This document shows, piece by piece, positions 9,314-18,189 of a DNA stretch of 64,000 nt (within the stretch, counting starts at the first letter, position 1; every line of letters starts with the position of its first letter). Below the pieces are notes generated by a model that was given only the letters and a program-made list of their open reading frames with translations, ran no database searches and was not told the origin of the DNA. Position numbers and translations under genes: made by a program. Location: positions 212,600 through 276,599 of the forward strand of contig CM007330.1 in assembly GCA_000333855.2 (NCBI GenBank), given 5' to 3'. Source of the DNA: Endotrypanum monterogeii. Its lineage: Eukaryota > Euglenozoa > Kinetoplastea > Trypanosomatida > Trypanosomatidae.

Positions 9314-10254
9314 TACGAGGTGGATAGGTGGGGCTGTTAAAACGTGTTCGAGTCTTTATAAGGATTCCTGCTCGTGTGTGTGTCTGTGTGTGTTTGTCGA
9401 GCGCGTATTCGCGTGATCGTGTCGATCTCTCTAGTCACTCTCGCTAATTGTGCGTGTTATCATGTGAGTAGCTAGAAAAGCCTTTCCAGCAACCTGCCAT
9501 AGACACAGATACATAGATACAGAGCAAGAAAAAAAAAAATAGAGATCAATAAGGAAACGTAAAGGGAAAGGCAAGGCCTCTAGTGTACTTTAAAGATGCC
9601 ACAAGCCGCGTGCATGTGACGGCACACTAGCGTCGCGCACATGGATACACCCGCATTTGTGGTGTAGTTCATACTCAGAGTCCTCCGCCCTCTGGTCGCT
9701 TCACAATTTCAATTTTGTTGCCTCGTCGGTGCTGTTGATGGAACACGCTTACTCAAACATAGACGGCGCATCTATACGCCACACTGTACATAAAAATTAG
9801 CCCCAATAGAACCCTTCCCCACGCATAAAACGGAACCCAAGACACACCCACATCCACAGACTGCATGCATGCATGCATGCATGGGCTCGTCTGACCTACT
9901 TCATAAAGCAGAACAGCTGGGCATTCTCGCTGCACTTTCTATATTTGTTGTCCCTTGATATATCTCGTGCATTTTAAATGTGTGTGTGGATAGGGCTCCC
10001 CCCTTTTTTTTTCTCCTGTGTTCTGTACGACTCTCGACAGTTACGCATCAGCTGTATGCCTAGATGATAAGAGGGTGGGTACATTGGGTAAGAACATATA
10101 AGGAGCGCGAGAGGGTGTGGGGTGTGTGTGGCTGGGGTTGTGGGGGCTGGGGGGGGGGGAGGGGAGGGGGGACTCTCTGTCTCTGTGTGTGTGTGGATAT
10201 TTGGAGAACGAGTAGCACTCCAACTTCGACACCTGTTCGGTGTGCCAGGTGACA
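9314..10254. other. Intergenic region with (CATG)n repeat
   Basis: No gene seen. Contains (TG)n near 9375-9395, a poly-A run near 9529-9539, a self-complementary CATG repeat at 9861-9884, a T run at about 10005 and a G-rich block at 10120-10172. Confidence 0.7.
9861..9884. repeat. (TGCA)n self-complementary repeat
   Basis: Five to six tandem GCAT units. Because the unit is its own reverse complement, the whole block is palindromic and can form a hairpin or cruciform. Confidence 0.9.
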
Positions 10255-13200
10255 CTAGGCAGAACCAACGGCAAAGATCCAACCTACCGCCGCCACAAGC
10301 TCCTCCTGGGTCACGCCGTCCAGGAATGAAAAGAGCGGGCCGAACGCGACGGGCGAGCTTGACGCCGCGGAGAGCGCCGTTTCGTTCTTCACTCCTGACG
10401 CGGGTGAGGATCCAACGACCGGCGCCACCTCCCGCCACAGGCAGCACAGAACTCCGTCCGCTTTCCGCGCCAGCATCGAGAGCTCCTCGCCAATCGCCTC
10501 GGAGAATTGTAGCATGGAAGTGGAAGCAGCCGTCTTACCGCTTCCCGCGGGCCCGGACGTTACGCTCCCGCCGGAGCTAGTTCCTCCCCCCCGCTGGCGC
10601 AGTCGCAAACTCGCGGCTTGAGCAATTACAACCAGGTCTTCGTAGCAGTAGGAGAGAAGAGTTCTCCACTGATGTACAATCGTGTCAGCTGCTTCACAGG
10701 TGGCCGCAACCGTCTCCTCGCGCCCCGACGAGATAGGACGGCGTCCTGTGCTGCCCTCACCCGCGCACCGCCGCGGGAAAAGCGCCACACCACCATTGCG
10801 TCCCTCCACCAGGATTCTAGAGAGCCAAACCACCCGCCTGGACACCTTCTCTTCCACCTGACCATCCCTCGCTAGCATGGCAGTCCGGGCACTGAGTCGG
10901 CGCAGAGCACCAGCGCTTCGCGGATCCCGCTCACCAGCGACAGGCACCGGGTGCTTCACCTTCATGCCGCTGCCTAATACAGCTAGGGCCGCCTTGACGA
11001 GCAGCAAGGGATCGCTGTGCTCGACAAGCCAGCCCGAAGGCTTGAGGGGACCGATGCACTGGTGCTTCGACCACGGCGACTCGCTTTCCGTTTCCCCATC
11101 CTCCTTGGCTGCAGCGTCCACGCCCAACTCCGGTGGGGAGCCGATAATGAAAGGTATTTGGGCTGGAGTCGTCTCGTACACCAAAACCCGCAGTGCGGCA
11201 GCTGCTGTGCTCTCGGCAAAAATACTGCCACCCACGCTTGAGTTCTGCTGGGAATGCCTCTCGGAACCGGACGCAGCGTCCACCTCGCTTGAGCTGCTCG
11301 TGGCGGCGACTGTCAGTGGGGTCGCACAGTGGGGCTGGCGCGGGGAGGCGGAGAGCATCCACGCATTCGCCGGACTGGCACCCTCCGTTTTGTATTTCGC
11401 CGGTAAAAACGGCAGCGACTCAACCAACGCACACGCGACGAGCACTCGAGACTGCGCCTCCGCCGGCGGTAGCGTTTGGGCGGGGGCGGAGGATAGATCT
11501 TGGGAAAGCTTCTGCACACCATTCAGCAGGGCATTCATCTCGTAGCTCTCGATCCAGACTTCGTACGATTGAACAGACGTGGCGGTTGTACTGGGATGGT
11601 CACCCCCACCGAGTCCCTCGAAGGAGACGGTGGTCTTTGATGTATTGGGGGGATGCTGAGTGGAGGTCGTCGAGGATAAGGCTGCTGCAGCGGTCTGGGA
11701 GTGGCAGGACATCCCAAGTTCAAAGCGACGCTGCAGGCAATAGCGCACCCATCGCGCCCGCAGCACTGCGAGCGTAGGTGATGGCGTCGTCGCCGTTGCT
11801 GGAGTTTCGTCGCCGGTCGACAAAGGGAATAAAGCGTTGTAGACGTCGAAGAAGGGCGTGCCCACCACGTATTCTGTGACGAGTGAGGGGTGCTGGTTGA
11901 TGCACAGCACCTGCACCGCAAGGGCCACTGCCGCCTCGTCGATCTCCAAACCAGTAACGCTGGAATGGCTCACGGAGGTCCGTTGAAGTGCTGCAGTGCT
12001 ATGTTGTGCAGCGAGCTGCACGATTGTACTTCTCACAGCGTCTTGCCAGCCCAAACCCGTCACAGACGCACCCTTGTGAGATCGCTGGGCTGTACGGCGG
12101 ACTGAGCTAGATGTAGTCCGTCCACTCGCCTCCCTCTGCGCACGGCTTCCTTTGCTTTGTCCCAACCGGACATTGGAGGAGGTACTCATGTCCATCCCAA
12201 GCAGAGAGATCAACAGGGCACGAAGAAGCACCAGAAGGCACACCTCCGCCTTTTCTTCACCGCCAGCGACAGAGCGCTCTCCATCGCCGCCGGCGCCGGC
12301 GGAGTCGTCACCGTAATGCGAGATCTCCTCAGTGGCGGAGTCGAGCACGATGCATTTGATGGTGCCCCATAGCGATTTTAGCATCCGTGAGGCATGTCGG
12401 CGGTTGGTTGGTAACACAGACGTGATGAGCTCAGCATAGTCGGTTGCCGACGTCCACTGGATACCACGGAGGGCCTGAGCGAAATTCGGAGAAGCTGCGA
12501 AGTAGATTTCCAGACACGCGACGGCGTGGTGAACGTTAACGTCACTGAGCGACGCCAGGAACAGAGTACTAAAGTGGAGAGCGCTGGACACGAACAAGAT
12601 GTGTGTGTCGTCGTCAATGCACCTCTTCTGATCACCACTGAGCCGTGACTGTGCAGCGTCGACGAAGGCGAAGAGGGAGTCTACGAGGATATCAAAGCCA
12701 TGCCCCCCTTGCTGGAGCAGGATCTGCACTAGCTCCGGCATAGCACTAGCTATCCCCTGCCAGACATTCATGCGGAGACCTGCTTGGTGGGGATTCTCCT
12801 TGTTCTCGTTCGCGTCTTCCGACTGTGCCTTCTTCGGAGTCCCCTCATCTCCTCCATCGTGCGGATGACCCGAGAGCCAGCGAAGGGTGGACTGCAGCAA
12901 TGCCGTTGGGGTAGCAGCCGCCTGGTCACCCTCTGCTAGCGCTTCCAGCGCGTCTGCAGGGACGAGGTTACGTACCTTCGTGCAGAACCACACACCAGCC
13001 AGCGAGGAGTCCACAATGCGGGGATGTGCAAGCGTACCATCATCACCATTGTTTACAGTGGCTGATGCAAGTAACTGCTGTGCTGGTAGCACGGTGGACA
13101 CTTGGTCTGCAGATCGAACTAACACGCTCAGCATAGGCATCGTCGAGGCCATTTCTTTTGCCGCAGGAACGGATCCGGGTCCTGGCGTGGTGTTCGTAGG

Positions 13201-13935
13201 TATTGACAAGGCTGGCAGCTGTACGGCGACTGTGGGTCGGGTGTCTTTCCCGCGGCCATCCGAGACGCCGCTGACAGTCGCCGCAGCGCCGAAAGATGTC
13301 GCGTTTTCGCGAGCCCCGGCGAAGTTGTTAGAGGGAAAGACCTTCGTCAAGGAATTATGATCTGTGGCGCCATCGCCATACCGCATGCGTGCGGCGATAC
13401 TGCCGTTGGAGGTCGGGACAAACAGCGGCACCTTGCTTACCGGGACCTCGGTCAGTGGTTCTTTCAGCGGCACTGCCTCTGCGTCTACATGCTTGCCCGT
13501 CAACACGGTGTACAGTTGCTCAAGAAAGGCACTCGCGCAGTCGTCGACACCGTTTATCATGCCATCCACCATGGTGGCACTCACATCCACACCCCTCTGG
13601 CGAAAGACCTTGCGCAGCATAAACCAGTTGCTCTGCTTATTTGCGGTGCCCATTTTGTTCTCAAAGCTGTGCAGAGGAACATGCGGCCAATAACGGGCGC
13701 AAATGTGCGCAATGACATACCCGTTCGCCAAGTCCCTCTTCGGGTACTTGACGGAACTATTGAGTTGCAGGGACTGCAGCCACGCCAAGATTTCGCGAGA
13801 AAGGGTGGCGCCGGTGCGGTGTGGCAAGGGATCTATGGGGGCACTCGGAGACGAGGCACCGATAGGCTCCCCCTTCCCCACTCCGGTGCTCAGCTCTCTG
13901 AGCGACACCGTTCCTGCGGACATCGAGTGCGACAT
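10255..13935 (-). CDS. Large protein with SPATA4/SPEF1-type CH-like domain
   Basis: The 1226-residue protein has a calponin-homology-like domain (CH_2/DUF1042 type) near the N-terminus, about residues 47-148: REILAWLQSL, DLANGYVIAHIC, SFENKMGTANKQSNW and FLEQLYTVLTGK are all shared with SPATA4/SPEF1-type domains, which bind microtubules in cilia and flagella. The remaining thousand residues have no domain I recognise; they look mostly helical with Ser/Thr/Ala-rich linkers (about 150-310, 570-640 and 860-910). A flagellar or cytoskeletal role is inferred from the CH domain alone. The longest frame starts at a TTG one codon upstream, so the ATG at 13935 is used. Too short to be SPEF2 or CFAP47, which also carry such domains. 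Confidence 0.85.
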   Translation of the reverse strand: MSHSMSAGTVSLRELSTGVGKGEPIGASSPSAPIDPLPHRTGATLSREILAWLQSLQLNSSVKYPKRDLANGYVIAHICARYWPHVPLHSFENKMGTANKQSNWFMLRKVFRQRGVDVSATMVDGMINGVDDCASAFLEQLYTVLTGKHVDAEAVPLKEPLTEVPVSKVPLFVPTSNGSIAARMRYGDGATDHNSLTKVFPSNNFAGARENATSFGAAATVSGVSDGRGKDTRPTVAVQLPALSIPTNTTPGPGSVPAAKEMASTMPMLSVLVRSADQVSTVLPAQQLLASATVNNGDDGTLAHPRIVDSSLAGVWFCTKVRNLVPADALEALAEGDQAAATPTALLQSTLRWLSGHPHDGGDEGTPKKAQSEDANENKENPHQAGLRMNVWQGIASAMPELVQILLQQGGHGFDILVDSLFAFVDAAQSRLSGDQKRCIDDDTHILFVSSALHFSTLFLASLSDVNVHHAVACLEIYFAASPNFAQALRGIQWTSATDYAELITSVLPTNRRHASRMLKSLWGTIKCIVLDSATEEISHYGDDSAGAGGDGERSVAGGEEKAEVCLLVLLRALLISLLGMDMSTSSNVRLGQSKGSRAQREASGRTTSSSVRRTAQRSHKGASVTGLGWQDAVRSTIVQLAAQHSTAALQRTSVSHSSVTGLEIDEAAVALAVQVLCINQHPSLVTEYVVGTPFFDVYNALFPLSTGDETPATATTPSPTLAVLRARWVRYCLQRRFELGMSCHSQTAAAALSSTTSTQHPPNTSKTTVSFEGLGGGDHPSTTATSVQSYEVWIESYEMNALLNGVQKLSQDLSSAPAQTLPPAEAQSRVLVACALVESLPFLPAKYKTEGASPANAWMLSASPRQPHCATPLTVAATSSSSEVDAASGSERHSQQNSSVGGSIFAESTAAAALRVLVYETTPAQIPFIIGSPPELGVDAAAKEDGETESESPWSKHQCIGPLKPSGWLVEHSDPLLLVKAALAVLGSGMKVKHPVPVAGERDPRSAGALRRLSARTAMLARDGQVEEKVSRRVVWLSRILVEGRNGGVALFPRRCAGEGSTGRRPISSGREETVAATCEAADTIVHQWRTLLSYCYEDLVVIAQAASLRLRQRGGGTSSGGSVTSGPAGSGKTAASTSMLQFSEAIGEELSMLARKADGVLCCLWREVAPVVGSSPASGVKNETALSAASSSPVAFGPLFSFLDGVTQEELVAAVGWIFAVGSA

Positions 13936-14173
13936 CAATCAGCTTTTACAGTCACACGCGTGCCGACACACGTCAACTTGCGCAGGCTGATCAAAAAAAA
14001 AAAGCAGGAATAGGGGGAAAAGCTCAATAGTATGCAATATAGGGAGACAGACAATGGAGAGCTGCGGTAGAGGGGAGAGCATGTACCGCGCCTCTGGGGT
14101 GTGGGTGTGCGTGACGGCGATTGTGCTAGCACCTTCAGGGCATCAATGACACTCAACTCTGTGTGCATGTGAT

Positions 14174-14207
<34 letters not shown>

Positions 14208-14692
14208 TTGGGTAAGCGTGAGTTGATGTTGTTTTGATGAATGGGAGGGGGGGGGGAGGGGAGGGAGAGAAGCGGAGGGAGAGAGGGCGGAGTATGAAGA
14301 GAGGTGGCGCACAGGTGTCCACCCGTGTTGCGGCACCCCCACATGTGCGTAGGCGCATACATGTAAGAAAAGAGAAAATAGAGAGAGAGGCGGCCAGAGG
14401 AAATCTCTGGAAATGTATTGAGTCTATCTCTAGTACCCTACACCTCTCCCCTCAAATTTTTTATTTTATTTTGCCAGGTTAATTTTTTTTTTTTTGCGCA
14501 TGGTTACCTAGCACCCCACTTGCACCATAGAGGTGTGTGTGTGTGTGTGTGTGACAATCTGAAACAAGACGGCATATCAGATCCAGCGGAGGTGCTGCCT
14601 GCAGGCGACGCTGTACCGCACACACCCTCACTGGGGAGGGGGGGGGGGTTGAAGGTCTACATCTGTAGCCTCGAGCAAAGGTTTACCCGCCT
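13936..14692. other. Intergenic region with (TA)n
   Basis: No gene seen. A run of A at 13993-14003 next to the CH-protein gene is T-rich on the transcribed strand and is the probable splice tract for that gene. Also (TA)n at 14182-14208, a G-rich block at 14245-14290, a T run at 14487-14497 and (TG)n at 14533-14553. Confidence 0.7.
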
Positions 14693-15445
14693 TCAATGAC
14701 CGAGAATGATGTAGCGGAGCGCCCTCCATGCAGTCCGCGGCGCCTCGGTGATGGCCCTCCGAAGTCGACGGCTGTAGAAGAAGGCACCGAGAGCCACGAG
14801 GTGCGTCGAAGTCTTTTTCTGCCGTCCTGCACCACGCATGGCAGCGCTTTTTTCCCACATCTTTGTGAAATACTCCGCCGTGAAGCCGTGCGTCCCGTCG
14901 CCCATGGCGGCATCTTGCCGGATTGCCTCTTCTTTTCTTCGGCGGTCCTGATCGAGGCGACGTGCGTAGCGAACAAAGTCCCCAAACGAAACATCCGTAT
15001 CGCACACCTTCGCCTCCATGAACGCGGTTGTCGAGCTGCCGGTGGCGCGCTGCCATGGCAGTGAGAATCCGCGTAGACTTATCGAGGATCCCGGTGCACG
15101 GAAACTGCCGGCCACCTCTGCCCATTCTTCTTGCGAGGACGCTACTGAGTCTCGCGTACTGGACGCACCTGCGCCATGGGGACGCTGATTGAGGTCAGTG
15201 CGCTGCGGATGCTGCACTCGGTGCTCGAGCAATCTCTTCAAGCAGGTATAGGCCTCTGTTAGCTGAACCATGCGGGCCGTCGCGGCCTTCACATCATCGG
15301 CGTGCAGGTCTGGATGAATTTCTTTTGTAAGCTGCACAAATCTCTTCTTCAGGTCGCTTTTATTTGTGGGCGGCACCTGATAACCAAGGGTCCGGCACGC
15401 AACGCTGATGGGCACGCAGCGGTACACGAGGCAGAGACGCAGCAT
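14693..15445 (-). CDS. J-domain (DnaJ-like) protein, probably mitochondrial
   Basis: Co-chaperone that would stimulate an Hsp70. The 250-residue protein has a J domain at about 18-72 including the catalytic HPD triplet (44-46, in KEIHPDLHADD) and the helix-III pattern ARMVQLTEAYTCLKRLLEHR. The N-terminus MLRLCLVYRCVPISVACR is basic, hydrophobic and lacks acidic residues, a good mitochondrial presequence. There is no Gly/Phe or zinc-finger region, so it is a type III J protein. The remainder (73-250) is unknown and charged. The longest frame begins with TTG at 15523; ATG 15445 is used because it places the presequence at the N-terminus. An upstream acceptor (TCCCTCTCTGCGTAG) ends near 15525. 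Confidence 0.88.
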   Translation of the reverse strand: MLRLCLVYRCVPISVACRTLGYQVPPTNKSDLKKRFVQLTKEIHPDLHADDVKAATARMVQLTEAYTCLKRLLEHRVQHPQRTDLNQRPHGAGASSTRDSVASSQEEWAEVAGSFRAPGSSISLRGFSLPWQRATGSSTTAFMEAKVCDTDVSFGDFVRYARRLDQDRRRKEEAIRQDAAMGDGTHGFTAEYFTKMWEKSAAMRGAGRQKKTSTHLVALGAFFYSRRLRRAITEAPRTAWRALRYIILGH

Positions 15446-16338
15446 AGCCAAGTGAGTCGAGCATCCGACCGATGGTACATGCACAAAAAAACAATTTAAA
15501 AAAATGAGGAAGGTGGCCGCCAACTACGCAGAGAGGGACACACCATCACAGCCGTTTTCTGTTCCACTAGACACAAAAGTGATTTGGTGCACACGGCACA
15601 CGAAGAGAGGTGAGACAGAGAAGTTATTTTCATTCATTCCTGCAGGTGCCTACAAAGGAAATGGTGAGAGGTTGTCAATACGTGGGAAAGCATGGGGATG
15701 TTCCACGTACACACCGCACAGACCTCAATCAATACGACACCAACGCATATCCAAGCGAGGAGTGAGCATTTCACTTGTTGCTGCCCAGTATTAAAACGTT
15801 TGGTAAGTTAGAGGTGCCAAAGAATGTCATGTCGCCCCCCCCATTCCCCAGCAGCAGCGTGTGTGTGCATCTGTTGGTTTGTTGGTTTTACGGCTGCGTC
15901 GAGCATGCTTCATATTCCTTCGCGTGTGCGACGTGTGTCAGCTACGCCTCATCCCTCCTTGCTCGCTCACTCACATATACACACATTAGGTTGATTTCGC
16001 AGGACATGACATCCGATGTGATACGCACAAACAGGCTTAGCGGTGGTGGCTTTGTTTATGGGAAAAGAAAAGATGGGGCAGGGAGTGGCAACAATCGATT
16101 TGTAGACACACACACACACACACACACCGAGTTCTCCAAGGTAACAGAAAGGCACCCTGATCCTCCTGCGCTTGTCGTCGTATTTTTCCTTCCGCAATCC
16201 TCACCCTTTCCCTCGACGTTGCAGAGGATTTGCCTTCATCCATCATCATATCCAAGCAGGGGTGATGCCTCCCCCGTCATCAGCAGATGGTGGTGTCCAC
16301 ATGCTCCTCCTTCTTCGACTCACACAGCCGTGTCTTGC
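15446..16338. other. Intergenic region
   Basis: No supported gene. Contains a T-rich stretch on the transcribed strand at 15485-15505 (5' UTR of the J-protein gene) and (CA)n at 16106-16128. Plus-strand frames here are the reverse of low-complexity UTR sequence. Confidence 0.7.
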
Positions 16339-17334
16339 CTACACAAGAGAAACCAACACATCCACGCCGAACAATTGCGCGAAGAGGTGAACCGCCTCAT
16401 CAATGTGGTTCACCCAACTGTCGGCACTGCCGCTGCAGGCACCAACTCGTACACCAGCGGCGCCGGTGTTGGCACTAGCACCACCACCACGACCACCAGC
16501 CACGCCGCCAGCACTACCGCCGCCCTCCTCGTCGTCGTCGTCGTCGTCGTCCTCGTCGTCGTCGTCGTCGTCTGCCTGTGCAGCCAATGCCTGTTCCTCT
16601 TCCTCCGCTGCGTGCGCGTCAACAGAGAAGGTCCAGCCGCTGCGCTTCAGCATTACCTCTACCACTCGCTGCAAAACCAGTGCTGCTCTTGACGGATCGT
16701 CGGCAACTACGTGCATCACGCCCACTGGTTTGGTGCCCCTGCCCTCGATTACAGTACCACCATGGCGTACACGCTGCTGTTGGTAGTACTCAATGATGTA
16801 GTCGAACGTGGGCATATCTGTCGTAGCGATAAGGTCAAAGTACAAGGGTGGCGTTGATGTACCGCCACTCTTCCCCCAGGCGCATATGGCACGTCGCAGA
16901 GATTGTTCGGCCTCTGAGAAGGAAGAGCTGAAGTACGCGTAGGGGGTGATGCTGCGAGCATCACTGTTGTCGCTGTCGGTGTAGGGGAGGTCAACGGAAG
17001 CTCCATCGTCTATGACGCCGCTCAGCACTTTTCCCGCGATCTGCAAGATCCGTGTGTCCTCACTGACCGAGACATCGGTGTTGCCCAGCTGTGTGGCACT
17101 CGAATGACGCTGGTTCTCCTGCGCCTGGTGCGCCGCTTCCCTGGCAATGGTCAGTGTGGAGCTGGCACTTACAGCCAACACATCACTCAGGTGTCCACAC
17201 CGCAGCGTCATATGTGCCAGCAGCATCGCTGATGTTGCCTTGGTCGCCTCGGCCGCAGTTGGCGGCGGTGACACAGATGCAGCGCCACTGCAGCTAGGGG
17301 CGTGGCCATCGACCACATGGAGATGGAACTTCAT
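16339..17334 (-). CDS. Conserved-looking protein with poly-Asp tract, function unknown
   Basis: I do not recognise this 331-residue protein. The N-terminal two-thirds is a well-composed, probably folded region (MKFHLHVVDGHAPS..., then RILQIAGKVLSGVIDD, SFSEAEQSLRRAICAWGK, FDYIIEYYQQQ). It is followed by a run of about 20 Asp/Glu (about 259-277) encoded by a GTC/GAC microsatellite, a Gly/Ala-rich linker, and a short hydrophobic C-terminus (HLFAQLFGVDVLVSLV). The ATG at 17334 is preceded on the transcribed strand by a T run at about 17363-17373, a likely splice tract; the 33 codons upstream are low-complexity. The Asp tract suggests a disordered acidic tail rather than a catalytic element. Confidence 0.75.
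   Translation of the reverse strand: MKFHLHVVDGHAPSCSGAASVSPPPTAAEATKATSAMLLAHMTLRCGHLSDVLAVSASSTLTIAREAAHQAQENQRHSSATQLGNTDVSVSEDTRILQIAGKVLSGVIDDGASVDLPYTDSDNSDARSITPYAYFSSSFSEAEQSLRRAICAWGKSGGTSTPPLYFDLIATTDMPTFDYIIEYYQQQRVRHGGTVIEGRGTKPVGVMHVVADDPSRAALVLQRVVEVMLKRSGWTFSVDAHAAEEEEQALAAQADDDDDDEDDDDDDDEEGGGSAGGVAGGRGGGASANTGAAGVRVGACSGSADSWVNHIDEAVHLFAQLFGVDVLVSLV
16529..16573. repeat. Coding (GTC)n microsatellite
   Basis: About 14 near-perfect CGT/CGTC units on the plus strand encode the Asp run of the overlapping minus-strand gene. A length-variable site is expected. Confidence 0.9.
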
Positions 17335-18189
17335 TTTAGAATTTGATGCGTCACGAAAAGACAAAAAAAAAAAGTAAGAAACGCCAAACAGAGAGAGGAG
17401 GCAAGGAGGGAGGGGAGAAGTGATTGCGTCCAATGAGAGAGGGACCTTGCTGTGTTCCGCTGCTCACCTGTTGTTGTGCAAAGGCAGCAGGAGTGCAAAA
17501 AAAAAAAAAAAGGAAGGGAAGGGAAGGGAAGGATAAAGAGGAGAGGGAGTACAACTCGCACGACCATCTACCCCACCTCTGTGTAGGTTCTCACACCCAG
17601 ACACACACGACACTCTCGAAGCTCCCCCCCTTTTTTTTCCCCCACCTGGTGTGTATGGTGCAGAGCGGGGGAGAGGGGGGTAAAAAGGCACCTAGAAGGC
17701 GGGCAACGACTGACGATGGCGGTCAGGGGACATTACATATATAACTATATATAACTATATATTTATATACTATATATATAGTTATATAGTATATATATAT
17801 ATACGTATGTATGTGTGTGTGTGCGTGTGTGTATTTTCCGAGCGGGAAAGAAAGAAGGATTCGGGCCACCACGCGCAACGCCGTAGGAGATGGAGCTTCC
17901 TCATATAGACGCAGGGAGGAGAGGAGGCGACTGACCTGACAGGCACCCATGGGCTGAGAGCGAGCAGGTGTGCTTCGAACGGGGAGGGGGGGGGGGCGAG
18001 TCCAAGGGACGCTGAGGAAGACGAGCGTCCTACACCAACCCCCTAATGCGTCCCCCCCCCCCCTCCCCCGTTTGGGGCTCTCCAGTAAAAATGAGCACAA
18101 ATACATCTTCCCCGTTTCGCAGCCTCAAGATGGCTTCTCGGATTACACCGATAATCTGCAGCATGCCCACCTGTCCTGCCCTCCGTATC
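17335..18189. other. Intergenic region with AT-rich inverted repeats
   Basis: No gene seen. It includes a 15-base A run at about 17498-17512, GGGAA repeats (17515-17535), a 75-base AT palindrome region (17731-17806), (TG)n at 17811-17832 and G/C runs at 17980-18070. Confidence 0.7.
17731..17806. repeat. AT-rich interrupted palindrome
   Basis: Repeated ACTATATATA blocks followed by their complement (TATATAGT), ending in (TA)n. The sequence can fold on itself over most of its length, giving a cruciform in DNA and a strong hairpin in the 3' UTR of the upstream coiled-coil gene. Confidence 0.75.

Noticed and set aside
17731..17806. Mobile element or retroposon (SIDER) call
   Set aside because: I could not find a conserved signature, poly-A tail with flanking duplication or any reverse transcriptase sequence; only simple AT repeats are visible.
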